64,000 nt of DNA from Apis mellifera (GCF_003254395.2 NC_037644.1:3681501-3745500), one strand, 5' to 3'. Shown: positions 49,901 through 63,354, counted from the stretch's first letter. Notes: generated from the sequence alone by a model not told the origin. Numbers and translations are program-made.

Positions 49901-52900
49901 ACATTTTTTACAGATTTATATCAATTATATATATATATTGAGAATCAACAACTAAAAATAATAAAAATCATAGTTTCTCTGCAAGACTAGCAATAAATTT
50001 AAAAAAATTTATTTACATTTTTTGATATCTTATTTCTGCATTTTGATAAAATTTTTAATAACATATAAATCTACAAAATATGTTTCAAAATTTTTATTGC
50101 AAGCTCGAATAAAAAGATTGTAAGAAATCTTAATCTTCTTTCAAAAAATTTTTTAATAATTCATGTAGAAAACCTTCTAATTTATCAGAAAAAAAATATA
50201 TATATATATCCAAGTGGTTTGGTGCAATTTTAAAAAAAGTTTCAATTGATAAACTTACACTTTTTACTGCTACTATTAAGAGATTGATTATCGAAGAGCA
50301 AAAGAGGAAACGATTCGTGTCCGTTTCAGATGGATTTTTCACCTGTTTCCTTGTCTTCTTCCACCCTTTTCTCTATTTTTTATCCATTATATACAACGCC
50401 CGCAACACATCCGCCCACCTCTCGATTTCATCCGATCGCGTTCCGTCCTCATTCAACCCCGATGCGCAGCCGTGAATTGCAACATTACTCGTTGAACGTA
50501 GCTATTTTTGTTTTAACTTCGCTGGAAAAAAGAAGAAATCATCTTTCAATAAGTAAAGTAAACTAGTCGATGTCCTGTAAAACGAACTCATAGTTTTTTT
50601 TTTTTTTAATCAAGAACTTTGCAAAATTTTTTTTCCCCCTACGTGCTGAACCTAAGAAATTAAATTTTACTTGAATAGGTCGGTATATACAGCCATCCTT
50701 TGAATTCGAATTAAAAATTTGTTATTAAATCGCGTTGTTACTTTTGATGGTACGTTTTATCGATTTCGCTTCGTTCAAAAAAAAATTACTAGAAAATTAG
50801 AAAAAAACTAGGACCAAATCAAACGAAACATCTTTTATCTAATGTAAAATTGAACGATAAGAATTGCAGTTAAGAAGCAGTTATTCTCAATAAGAAAGGA
50901 TTCAATGTTCTTATTCTCGTTCAATTTCACCAATCATGTCGTTTGATTGGGTATAACAAAGAAAAGTTTGTTACATATATATTTTCGGATCATCGATTTT
51001 AAGATAAAGTATATACAAAGAAGGCCAGTTTCCAACGATTACACAAGTGACCGACCCGTGAAGAAAAGCTGGCTTAGGGACTCTGCACGACACGCCGCTA
51101 CGTTCCTCCCTTGTTTTTCCGCTACTCGAATCCCCGCCAATCTATCCTTTTTCCTCTACCTCCTACCGGTCTTTTTATCGAGTCGGTAAATCCTCGCTCC
51201 GTTTACTTTGCGTCATCCGGCAAGCTGACCTCGACACTCGGTAATAGTTCGTGTTCGTTAACATCGAATCTTTCAACGATCAATTTGAAATTTTTCGCCT
51301 ATTCGCTCAAAACTTTTTTCCAAACTATATAAATTTATTATTAAAAGAATATCGAATATCGATTCAAATTTTATAATCGCGATGATGCTTCGAAGCTTGG
51401 TATCTTTATAAAAAAATGTTTTTTTTTATTCTTATATACAGAGTGAATACATTTAATACATTATCTCTTTTAATTTATTTCAATTATTCAAATTATCCGT
51501 AAGAATCTTCAAGATGGTAATATTTGATTTTTTCTTAAAATTTTTTTTTTTATATTATTACAATGCTTCTTCTTTGTAAAATATAAATTTATTTTTGAAA
51601 AACTCTATATTTAAAAATATAGAGAAATGATATTAAGTTTAATAATCGATATTTACATATACTTACTTTTGACATAATTAAAAAATACGCTTTTCTTTTT
51701 GAAGATAATTTGCGAATCTTCTTCTTCTTTTTTTTTGTTCGCAAAAGATTATCAGGTTTAAGCGTAGAGAAATGAGCAAACGAAGGTTGTGATCTCGCAA
51801 AGTTAAACAAAATGAAACCGTAAATTTCAAACGCGAAGGGGCGATGACGGAAAAAAGCAACGAAGGCAATGAGGTGCTACGAGGCGGTACAATGTCGAGA
51901 GGCGTTTTAATCAAGCTATACGACCCGACACGGTTTACCGCATCGTTTAAACTTACAAAGCGATATCTGTGGTACCCGACAATTCTCCAACGAAGATGGC
52001 CAATTCATTCGCGTCTCTATCCGTGATGCACAAGTGTTTTAATTTCAATTAAAGAGAGCATCAAGCTCTATTTATTATTATTGTATCCAAATTGTCAAAT
52101 TCTTTGAGACTATTATGGGAACTATAATTGTTAATTATAATAATTGTTTGATTGCATATCTATATAAATTTAAAAGTAAATTGAAAATTTTTAAATCATC
52201 TATTTTTATTCTTTACCTTCAGGTATAATTCTTTTTTTGCATTTTTATTAGCAATTAATTCTGGGATAATATTTATGATATTATATATAAGGAAGGATTT
52301 TTTTACATTTGATTAAATTTGATACTTTCCATCTCTTTCAACGAAACAGCTTTCAATGAGACAAGAACCGGTGACCTGTTTTTAGATTTTTCATCTTTAT
52401 AACTACTAAAAATAAACAGATGCTTTTAGCAAAATTAACGTTGACTTTTTATTCGGATAATAATTATATATCACTTATTTATTTATTTTTATTATACTTT
52501 TTAATTCTAGCTATTTATGCAGAAACAGAGTGCTGATGGTGTTTCACTGTATATATATTCTCGTCTCGCTTTGACACAAATTTCAATTGCTTAGTTAAAG
52601 TTAATAAATAAGGATTTTATATTTATTTTGGTGTCTTAAATCGACTCTTTCTAAACGTAATCTACGAATATATTAATATTTATGTATACATATATATATA
52701 TTGATTCTTAGTTAAGATTTATTTATTAATTGAAGACAAAAACAAGATGAGATGTCTTTGTCTCGATCACATTATCTATTCATTCATTAACATCTTGTTA
52801 ATATTTAAGTACAATTATAAATAAATATCAAAATATGCATTAAAGATGATAAAATAATTTAAAGAGGTGGATAATAATCCATATAAAAATTACGACAAGA

Positions 52901-53546
52901 AAGGAATTGCGTGATTTTCTTTTCCATTTAGTATTCATAAAACATCAGTTTAATAAGATTATAATTAAATGCAATACTTTTTTTAATGCATTTTTTATGT
53001 AAGAAATGTTTTTCACAATAATAAAGTTTAGCAAAGTAAAATAATTAATTGATTACGACAAGTATAAAAATTATATTTCCCATAGATATTTTGTTATAGT
53101 TTAGAATTATAAACAATATAATTCATTCAAATTCATTTATGCTGATATTAATACATACAAAATATAATCCATATAACATATCACAACATATATCCAATAT
53201 AACATCCATAAGACAATAATATTTATAACTATAAGGAATTTGTAATTTTGTAATTTTGTAATTTTGTAATTTTATTATGTATTTTATAATTCCAATTATA
53301 AGGAATAAGTCAATCAAATGACAAATCCAACAAACCTTCCATGTATATTTTAAAGTATATTTTATATACTTATCTTATACATTTTAAAAATTATATTTCT
53401 ATACTTGAAATCATCAGAACAATAATTAATCGTGTAAAAGTGCCATATCAAATTATCAAAACATATCAAGGAAATATACGATCAATAATTTGAATAATTG
53501 TTGAAACAATAAACTAATGCGATTAACAAATCGATCTTTTTCACAG
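46911..53546. other. Non-coding stretch upstream of the Tk coding exons
   Basis: AT-rich overall, with GC-richer patches at 48560-48860, 50300-50480, 51040-51260 and 51700-52030. The last contains a 60-codon ORF (51844-52026). A T20 run lies at 48900-48922. A hexamer-like tract of GTTAGA/GGTAAA units lies at 49665-49710. If the leader at 25.1 kb belongs to Tk, all of this is its intron and the patches could be enhancers. Confidence 0.5.
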
Positions 53547-53547
53547 A

Positions 53548-55403
53548 ATGATCATCCATTCGATCTTTTTGTTAATGGTATCAATCACGCTCGTAATTGC
53601 TGAAGAATCTGACAATGTTTTATTCGACAAACGTGCCCCTACGGGACATCAAGAAATGCAAGGGAAACAGAATTCTGCTTCTTTGAACTCTGAAAACTTT
53701 GGAATTTTCAAACGTGCGCTCATGGGTTTTCAGGTAGAGTAGAGAAAAATTATATAAAATTTATATAAAATATCCGTTACTTATTAATATTACTTCTTCG
53801 AGAGAAAATTATTCAATTGTTCTTCTATATTCTTCAATTATTCGAGTGTTAATCAAGTACATCTTGCGTGTATATCTGTAGGGTGTGCGTGGAAAGAAAA
53901 ACTCGATAATCAATGACGTCAAAAATGAACTTTTTCCTGAGGACATTAACAAGCGTGCACCGATGGGTTTTCAAGGCATGAGAGGGAAGAAGGCCTCGTT
54001 CGACGATGAATATTACAAACGTGCTCCGATGGGATTTCAAGGAATGAGAGGCAAAAAATCTCTTGAAGAGGTAAGCAAACTTTGAATTTCGAGATCAATC
54101 AAGAAATGAAAGGATTTTTGCATAAAGCAAAAAAGAACGTTTCCCTTTTTTTTTTTTTTCTATCTTCATAATGTATTTTTCAATCAATTTTCAATAATTT
54201 TTCGCGAATAAAAGAAGTAAATTTAAAAAAAAGAATGAAAAGAATTTTTTTTTTAAAATTACATCACTGTTATTCGGATCTTTACAACGTTTTGAAGAAG
54301 ATTTCACCGTTATTTAAAAATATCATACAAAATATTTCAAGTAAATGAATATCTGTTATTCGTATATTTTACGAAATGTGCAATCACTTATATAAGCTTT
54401 TTTTTCCATACAGATTTTAGACGAGATTAAAAAGAAGACTACGAGATTCCAGGATTCAAGAAGCAAAGACGTGTACTTGATTGATTATCCGGAAGATTAT
54501 GGAAAGAGAGTATTGTCGATGGATGGATATCAAAATATTCTCGATAAGAAGGACGAATTACTGGGAGAGTGGGAAAAAAGAGCTCCGATGGGATTTTATG
54601 GAACGAGGGGTAAAAAAATTATTCTTGATGCGTTGGAGGAACTTGATAAACGAGGCGTTATGGATTTTCAAATAGTGAGTATTTAATTATTTAACAAAAA
54701 TGGATAAAGTACCAATTCTTCGCGCTTCCATCTTCCATCAACGATATTCAAATTTTATGTTATGCTTTATTTTATTTTATCTATTTTTTATTTTATTTTA
54801 TTTCATTTAGTTATCTTCTGCTAAATATTGTAAACGAATAGATGCTGCGTGTGTATAATCGTGTATGTATTCCGTTCCATATACTGTTTAATCGTGTTTA
54901 TATTAAACACAGCAAATTTCAAGAGATTTAGGAAAATTTTGCAGGGTTTGCAACGTAAGAAAGATACGACGTTCGACGATTATTTAGATTATGCGATTAA
55001 TCCGTTTGATTACGAGAAAAGGAGTACGGATTTTCAAGACGTAGAAAGCGGTAGCGAATCCTTTAAACGAGCTCGTATGGGTTTTCATGGGATGAGAGGT
55101 AAAAGGGATGCGGCGGGGATTTACGGATCAAATTCAAGTACTGTGGGAACGATTTTTGGTTATCAAGGTACTTACGTAAATCTCGTTATTGTAAAAGTGT
55201 TTACGATTAAATAAAATATGCGAGCCATGATATTTCAAACAGATATGAGGAATCGAGGAAGTAATTTTCCTGTATATCAAGTTGAAAAACGATCACCCTT
55301 CAGATACCTTGGTGCCCGAGGTAAAAAGAATCCACGATGGGAATTTCGAGGGAAATTCGTAGGAGTGAGAGGCAAAAAATCGTCGTTGCAAACTGTCTTC
55401 TAA
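53548..55403 (+). CDS. Tk: Tachykinin (tachykinin-related peptide) precursor
   Basis: Five coding exons: 53548-53733, 53882-54070, 54414-54674, 54945-55167 and 55243-55403. They have GT/AG borders and consistent phase and give 339 aa. Residues 1-18 are a signal peptide. Amidated peptides are framed by KR/KK sites with a Gly donor: ALMGFQGVR (57-65), APMGFQGMR twice (88-96, 110-118), APMGFYGTR (182-190), ARMGFHGMR (255-263), SPFRYLGAR (304-312) and [14 protein letters not shown] (316-329). These act on tachykinin receptors (DTKR/NKD type) in brain and gut. [10 protein letters not shown] (30-39), followed by a single Lys, looks like a degenerate copy. The first intron splits the ALMGFQ/GVRG peptide. 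Spacer peptides such as ASFDDEYY and [10 protein letters not shown] are acidic. The acceptor at 53545-53546, one base before the ATG, shows that an upstream leader exon exists. ATG 53518 in another frame gives only 28 codons and is discarded. Confidence 0.96.
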
Positions 55404-55415
55404 TCCATTTTAATA

Positions 55416-55417
<2 letters not shown>

Positions 55418-55458
<41 letters not shown>
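55418..55458. repeat. A41 homopolymer next to the Tk stop codon
   Basis: Forty-one A residues begin 15 nt after the Tk stop codon, directly after AATAAT and overlapping an AATAAA (55415-55420). Confidence 0.9.
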
Positions 55459-55459
<1 letters not shown>

Positions 55460-55547
55460 ATCGAAAAACGAGTATGAATGAAGATTCGTGAATGTTATTA
55501 GGTATTATTATATAACTTGGTTAATATCTCTATTCCTCTATCCCCAG

Positions 55548-55553
55548 AATAAA
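55548..55553 (+). terminator. Candidate Tk polyadenylation signal
   Basis: AATAAA about 145 nt past the Tk stop. The AATAAA at 55415 is probably part of the A-tract rather than a true signal. Confidence 0.4.
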
Positions 55554-58202
55554 TTCATAATAATATTTGGAGATAGATCTTTCTGTCGACATTTCTTTAT
55601 TTCAGATACCTATATAATTAGAGGTGATACCATTGATGACAACACAATGGCAACACAACAACAATAATTATTGAGTAGTTTTCTTGTTTAAACGTGTATT
55701 AAACTTTGTGCTGCTTGGTAGATATAAGAATAGAAAAAGTGATCCCTATCAGCGAATTCCTAATTATTGTTGCGAATTGTGAACATTTGTGAAAGATATT
55801 TTGATTTTATATACTTTCCCGAATTTTATTTTTAACAGAATATTTGTCAACCACGAGCATATGACATATCTCTATTTAATATGTGTTAAAAAAAATATAA
55901 GACAAAACTTTTTTTATTAACTTATTTTCATCATTGTTGTTGTATAACATTTCTTTCTTTGTACAATATTTCATTTTCTTCTTTCTTTCTTTCACTCATG
56001 AAAGTATTATGTCAATTTATAAATTATTTAAAACATATAGACATATTCTTTTGTGTAAATACATAAACATAAACATAGATAAAAATAGATAAAAATTATA
56101 TTATTATATTTTTTTTAAATATTAAATAAATGATATATATATATATTATTTAATATATATTATATATTATATATTATTATATATTATTTAGCGTCATGAT
56201 TTAATCATTTACAACGAGTATGTCGAGTACAATTTTGAAAGAAAATGAAATTTCATAAATAGCCAATGATTATTTTTGTTTATAAATAAATATAATAGAT
56301 TGCAATAAAAACAAATAAAGTAAAATCGCAACTGTTAATATATTAATGCTTCAAAAATAAAAGAACATTAAATTTATAATTAAATATATTTTACAAAGTT
56401 GCGATTATACAATACAGTATTTTTATACATTCCATATATTTATGCTATTAATATTTTTTGACATATTTCTCAATATTCACATTGTATTTATTTACAAATA
56501 ATTTAGAAAATATATAATATACCATTTTTAATATTAATCACTGAAGACTTTCTATGTTTCAAAGACTTATCTATATTTGTAATTTGTAAATGTGAAATGA
56601 ATCTCTGGCAATTTAAGAAAAAGAAATAAAATTTCTTTAATTTTACTGTTTATTTTAAAGCGTACAATATTATAAATGCTATAATAATTATTCAAATTTT
56701 TAGTATTCATTAACATATCAAAGAGTGATGAAAAAGATACATATGTTATTTATTTTTCATCAAATAAAATTATATCTATGTATCTATGTATATATATAAA
56801 AATAAATGTATATAAATAAAAGCAACAAATTGTATTAATAATTTATAATTAATAATTTTATCCATTCATTCTTTAAAATAATAAACAATTCCATATTGAC
56901 AAGTTATTGGAAAATCTTAATTCATCGACTATTTCATATAGATTATATCAATTATATATAAAATTATATATTATATATTAAATTATATTATTTAAAAATA
57001 TTTTTTCCATTCTTATCAACTTTTTCTTATTAAATATCCATTTTTACTTCTTTATTTTCACTTAAGAAGTTAAATAATAAGTTTATTTCTTAACGTAGAA
57101 AAGTAAATAATAGAAATATATGTGAATAAAACAATAGAATAGAAATAAATAAAATGAAATAAGTTTATTTTTTAACGTAGAAAGATAAACAGAAATATAT
57201 ATGATAACGTGATATAAACTACAAGTATTAAAAAATGCTTCTTTTTTATAATGCTATACGATAAGATACTCTTAAAGAGTTTCATATTATAAATGTTTTT
57301 AGTGTTTTATTTTTTATTTTTTCTTTTTCATTTTTTTTTTTTTTATATTTTAATTTTCTCTTATTATTTCTTTTATATTAAATTAAAAACAATAAATATA
57401 AAAACAAAAATAAAAACAAAACAAGATTTTTATAAAAATTAATTGTCATTCATTAATATATGTCAAAAAATTAATTTTAAATGATTTTAATTTTGAACAT
57501 ATTTTAGGTTATGAAATTATAATAAAAAATATTAAAATATTTGTTATATTAATATATTATTAAGAAATATTACCTTTATATTATTAAGAAATATACCTTT
57601 AATAAAAAATTATTCCAATCATATATTTTAAGACTAAAGAATTTTATTTAATTTAAAATTAATTAATAATCATATCATAACAGAATATAAAATTGTGCCT
57701 AAATATTACATTTTTCTACAGTTGGCTAGCTTGCACTGTACTCTTATCATACGCAATGTCGAAAGTAAAACATTTCTAACCTCGATACGTGGATGTCATT
57801 CGTAAACATAAATTTTCACTGTGGGTAAGTTATGTTAACATATGATAAATAAAACAAAGATAAACATATTTTTAACAAAAATATTTTATATATTATTTAT
57901 ACATAGTTTAGTTTCAAATTATACAGAAAATAGTGACAAAAAAAAATAAATACATATGCAATTCGTAAGGAAATTTTGATTAACCATGTATTTATTTATT
58001 TTTATACATATTTATACATATATTTTACACATATATCTCACTTCACATATTTTGCATTCAAAAATTGTTTGTTTTAAATAATAAAGAAATTTATTATATA
58101 TATAATCTCAATCTCTTTCATGATAGATTAAGTGAACATATTTTAAAATTTGTATAAAATATAAAAAAATCAAATTATTTAAAAAATTTTTATCGTTTTA
58201 GA
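55554..58202. other. Intergenic region between the convergent Tk and leucokinin genes
   Basis: Very AT-rich. Short TA runs occur near 56136-56190 and 56940-56990. No ORF worth annotating on either strand. It holds the 3' flanks of both neuropeptide genes. Confidence 0.6.
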
Positions 58203-58208
58203 TTTATT
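58203..58208 (-). terminator. Candidate leucokinin polyadenylation signal
   Basis: AATAAA on the minus strand, about 116 nt downstream of the leucokinin stop codon. Confidence 0.4.
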
Positions 58209-58323
58209 CGATTATATAAAATAATGAGTTTCCAATTATTTATATTCACCCAAAAGAAACAAATTCTTGTCACTTTTTAAAAAATATACAGGCACTGTGA
58301 AGTATCCATTTCTAAAAATATTT

Positions 58324-59989
58324 TTATATTTCAAAATTTCTTTTTCCACCCCAAGGATTGAATTTTGTTTTTTTGCGTTGTTCGCCTTTTTTCTCGGGCG
58401 TTGATAATGGCCTACAATGATAAATAAAGTTATATTTGATTAGAATTAAAGAAATGAATTAAGAATAAGAATATAAATAATTTATTTAGAGATTAGAAAA
58501 TTTAAATTACAAACCAATTCTTCTTACCAATTCTTGGTAATTTCATCTTCTATCGTGTACTTTCCTTCACTTATTCTATTAGATAGACGCAAAGGTAACG
58601 AATAAAGAAAAGGATTGCGTTTCCTGATTGAATTCTTATATACAGTAGATAACAAATTTTTCATTTGAACCGCAAGATTTTCTTCATCAATTTTTCCGCT
58701 ATTTCTTTCCACAATAAATCCATCTTTAAAAATTAAATATTAATATTAATTACAAAATCTGTAATTAATTCCTGTTCTCTTTTCAATAATTTATTTTATA
58801 TTTATTATTTGAATTTTTAATAAGAATAACCGATACATAATAAGATTTCATTTTATTTCAACTCGACTTAATTTGCATAATGTATTATTTTAAATATTGT
58901 ATAAAATTGAATCATAATGATTACAATGAAATTTTAGATTTCAATTATGTATATTGTATAATCGTTTAAAACAGTTATTTAATATAAAATAATATTATTT
59001 AAAATAAATTATTTGAATAAACTATCGTAGCTTGTAAATTACCTTTGATAACATCCAAGTTGCGTAAATTATTAGGATTCCTCGAGAATATTAAAAATGA
59101 TTCTCGATTGTTCGATTTTTCTGTTCTTTTTCCACCCCAACTGTTAAAAGGTATCCAGTGGAATTTTTTAGTATTTGCTGTTTGTTTAAATTCATTCAAA
59201 GATACATCGTTCATAATTTTTGTTCGTTTAGTTTGTGAATCAATATCTAATTGAGCACATCTTTTTCCTCGTTTTCCCCCCCATCTATCAAATACTCCGC
59301 GTCTACGATTAGAGACGTTCGGTTTATAATTCAATCTTTTGTTTTCCCAATAATAAAACCAAGGATTTTTTTCTTGTGAAACTTTTTTAAACCTCTTTGG
59401 ATAAGAAAAAATTGTTAAAAATTTAATAAAAGATTAAAAGATAATAAATATAATTTAATTCTATTTGGTAAGCAACTTACTTTATCTTCTGTAGGTAAAT
59501 CAAGCCACGTTTCTATAATTTCTCCATTTTCTGAAAAAATTTTTACATTTTTCAATAATATTCATCTAAATTTACATATATCATATTAATATCAATTTAA
59601 TATTATGCACATATATGAATTCTGATAAATATTATAAATTAATATAATTAATATATATATAATATAATATAAAAAAAAGAGCGTAGAAAAATAGAAAATA
59701 AAAAAAATAAATTTTTTAAAAGATCGAAATTATAATAAAATAAGAGTTATATTTCACCTGTTAAAAAAATATTTGGATCAATTTCTTTTCCACTTCTCCT
59801 TTCTTTGAACGATTTCTTCTTCCACGTTTTCCATGTATCTTTCGAAAGTCTTCCAGTATGAATCTCAGTTGTTATATCGTTATTTTCATTCCCCAGTCCC
59901 ATTACATCTGCTACAGTAGAATCGTCATTATTTGTACTGGCAACAATTGCGCATATCAAAAAAGAAACCATAGAAAGAAGCAGCCACAT
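58324..59989 (-). CDS. Lk: Leucokinin (insect kinin) neuropeptide precursor
   Basis: Five coding exons on the minus strand: 59758-59989, 59481-59530, 59043-59394, 58528-58723 and 58324-58411. They have GT/AG borders and agreeing phases and give 305 aa. Residues 1-18 (MWLLLSMVSFLICAIVAS) are a signal peptide. Three copies of the kinin signature F-x-x-W-G-G-K-R occur: FDRWGGKR (129-136, after RRR), FNSWGGKR (177-184, within FHWIPFNSWG after KK) and FNPWGGKR (294-301, within TKFNPWG after RKK). Cleavage at dibasic sites and amidation from Gly would give GVFDRWG-amide, FHWIPFNSWG-amide and TKFNPWG-amide. Insect kinins act through the leucokinin receptor on Malpighian tubules, gut muscle and neurons. 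FDRWG is unusual, because position 4 is normally Ser, Pro or Ala. The last exon carries only the third kinin and four more residues, so it is easily missed. An acceptor two bases before the ATG (59992-59994) implies an upstream leader exon, not found. Confidence 0.92.
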
Positions 59990-62852
59990 ATCTGTAAAAT
60001 AAATTAGAATTGAAAAGTAAATGTTTAAATAATTTATGTATATTTTAATATATATATATATTGAATTTATTTTATATTTATAACAATTTGTTTAAAAATT
60101 ATATGTATAAGTGCATAAATATATATATAACAATGTATATAAAAGTATATACAGCAATATATGCATATATTTATAATGCATATGCATATATTTTATAATA
60201 AATTTATAAAATTTTTTATAAAATATATCATATTATATAATTCAATAATTTTAATCATGAGATCCATAGACAACTTCATGACTTGAATTAGATAATTTTT
60301 TATGTAATTAAAAAGAATATCTATGTATACCAATATACACATAAGAATGTACAATAAATCTAAAAAGATTTATGTATCAAATAAGAATTGAACATGCTTA
60401 AATTCAATTGAACATATTCCATACTCAAATTCCATTTTTTTTAGTTAAAAAATTGGTAAAAAAAGTTGTATTTATATAAAAATTCGTAATCTTTGTAAAT
60501 ATTTATTAAGTAAGAATTTTTCTTTAATTCTATTTTATAATAATTTATAATATAGCACTCATCCATATGCATTTTATTTTGGATTTGATTATTATATTAT
60601 TAAATGTGCATAGCTATGTTTAAAAATAAGCTATAAAATATATTGTTTTCATGTAATAAATCGTTATATTTAACTATTTACTAAGATATTAATAATAATC
60701 ACATATTCTTAATTTTATTCGTATAATGGCGAATTTGAATTCATCAAATAATTGTATTTCCTTTTTAAAATTATAGTATATATGAAACATATTTCTATAA
60801 ATTTTATTGGAAAATTAAATTGTTTTTCATAAGAACTCGGAAGAAAAGAAAAGCAGAAAAAAGAAAAAGAAGTAGTAATATGTAGAAAAGTAACATAAAT
60901 ACTAAGTACTATATTACTATATTATGTGTAATATGAGAATGTAAATCTTTTATGGAGGAGTACAAATTGGCTAAGAATAATCTGCTAATTGTTTCCTCTT
61001 ATTGTATATTTGTAGATAGATTATGTTTGTTGTTTTATCTAACTTGACCATCTTATCTCTTATTTTTTTTATGATAAAACTATTGAAGGGAAATATTATT
61101 TAATTCAAAGAGACAAATATTATAACAATCAAAAAATATAATAATAGCTGAATATACAGTTAATATCATTAACAATACCTATATATATTCATGTATATTA
61201 TTAAGAAATTATAAATATTATATTTTTTCATTGTATTCTTTTTTATAATAAATAAAAGCTTAAATTATTTCTTTTGTATCTAATTTATATTAAACCAATT
61301 TAATTTATTCTTATAAATTTCTTATTTATATTATAATAGAAATTTATATCTCAAAAAGTACAATATTTTTAAAAAATTTCATATTGTTGTATCTGATTAA
61401 AAACTTTTTACCAGAAATAATGACAAAAAATTCATAAGTACAAAAAATTTAAAAAAATTGGATATATAATATAAATAATGAAATATTAGTTATCAAAATT
61501 AATGTAAAGAAAAATTTATTTTAATAAATTCAAAAATCAAAATACTATCTTGCAACTTTAATATATCAAAATCTTGAAGGATCTTATATAAAAAATGATC
61601 TTTTATTTCATATAGGAAAAACTAATTTCCAATTTTTCTCTCATGATTCAGTAATATGTTATTATTTGAATATTATTTAATATTAATAAATTCATTTTTT
61701 ATAATCTTTCATATAATACATGTTATTAAGATAAATTATACATATAAATACATTTTTTTTTTATTTATTACAATTAGTCATAAAAATTCATTGCGATTCA
61801 TTCGAATTTGGTGATTGTGAGAAATTCATTTTTGTATAAAATATTAATACACAGTGATACCATTATTTTTATAAAATGCTAAAACAGAAAAAAATTAAAA
61901 TGATTTTAATATATAATGAGATAAAACTACGTTTTGTGTACCTTAAAAATAATCATTATTTTCAACAAAGTTCTAATTGTGTAATTGAGTAATTTCTTAA
62001 AACAAACAAACAAAAGAAGGAAAAATAATCAATGTCTTTGAAGAAATTTACAAAAATTATTGTATTGATTACACTAAGCAATAATTTTATTATAAGTATT
62101 AGATGAAAAGTTTCTCTTCTAACAATGAATCGTAATACAGATATTCGATGGTCAATATATTAACCAAATTTCGTCTATTTTCTTTTTTAAAAAATTAAAT
62201 TATTAATTTATAACAAGATTTATTTCGAAATATAAGAGAATATGCATGTATGTATTTACTTAAATATTAAATAAAATTATAATATTTAAAAAAAGAGATA
62301 AATTTCATGATAGGTTTAATCTATTGATGATTCATGTCCCTCTTCCCTTCTTCAGAAAAGTGGAAGAAAAAGGAAGAATGGCGCTTTCCATATCTCTTTA
62401 AGGAAAAAAAAAAAAGCTTCGCCTACACAATATTTCTTCAATCGTTTCGTCGTTCACAATTATATTTCATATATTTTGTTTCACCCTATATGTGTGCATA
62501 TATAATGATTAATTTGTTCATAGTGGGAGAATCGGACTTAATTAGAGTGGGAGTCGTGCAACTCCTCGAAGAAAAATAGAGGTGCTAGTTAACCGAATGG
62601 CTCGCGGGGGGTGAAGAAATTGGCCAGGCCTGATTTATGGAAATGAATTATGAAATTGAAAGACAATATTTTGAGCACTTATTAAAAATAAATCTTCTCT
62701 TCATTAATCTTTTTATCATAGCAGGTATTTCATTATTTATAACACGTAAAATTTTTTTATGAATTTTTATATTCAAAATCGCATGAAGGTCATGATACAT
62801 AAATTCATTTTGGCTTACTGAATTTATTTTAACCTCAAATATATAATCATGA

Positions 62853-62855
<3 letters not shown>

Positions 62856-62912
<57 letters not shown>
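62856..62912. repeat. (TA)n microsatellite, about 57 bp
   Basis: Uninterrupted AT dinucleotides. Confidence 0.93.
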
Positions 62913-62916
<4 letters not shown>

Positions 62917-63295
62917 TACTTAAAAAAAATATCAATAACATTGAAATCTCAAAAAAATTTGTTAGATTAACAGATTAATCGTTATGCATCACTTGACATT
63001 TACAGCAAACACGAAATTTCATTAGATTTTGAGAAAACAAATTCTAATATTTTATTTGGCATATCCTATAAAATAAATTTTAATAATTTAATTTTATATA
63101 ATATAATTATATAAATTTTTTTTATATTATTTCGATTATATTTTTAAATAATTATTTAAAAATAATTTTAAATAAAGCTTCATATTTAAAGATATAATAT
63201 AAAAAGATGTAATTAATATTCCATAAAAGATGGAAGAAATATTTAATAAAAATATATATTATATAGTATACGTATACATAGCCGAATGATGCATC

Positions 63296-63296
<1 letters not shown>

Positions 63297-63354
<58 letters not shown>
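63297..63354. repeat. (TA)n microsatellite, about 55 bp, one interruption
   Basis: AT dinucleotides interrupted once by TATATGTATA near 63346. Confidence 0.92.

Noticed and set aside
53518..53604. Upstream ATG of Tk giving [12 protein letters not shown]...
   Set aside because: Out of frame with all tachykinin peptides and stops after 28 codons; it spans the intron/exon border at 53546.
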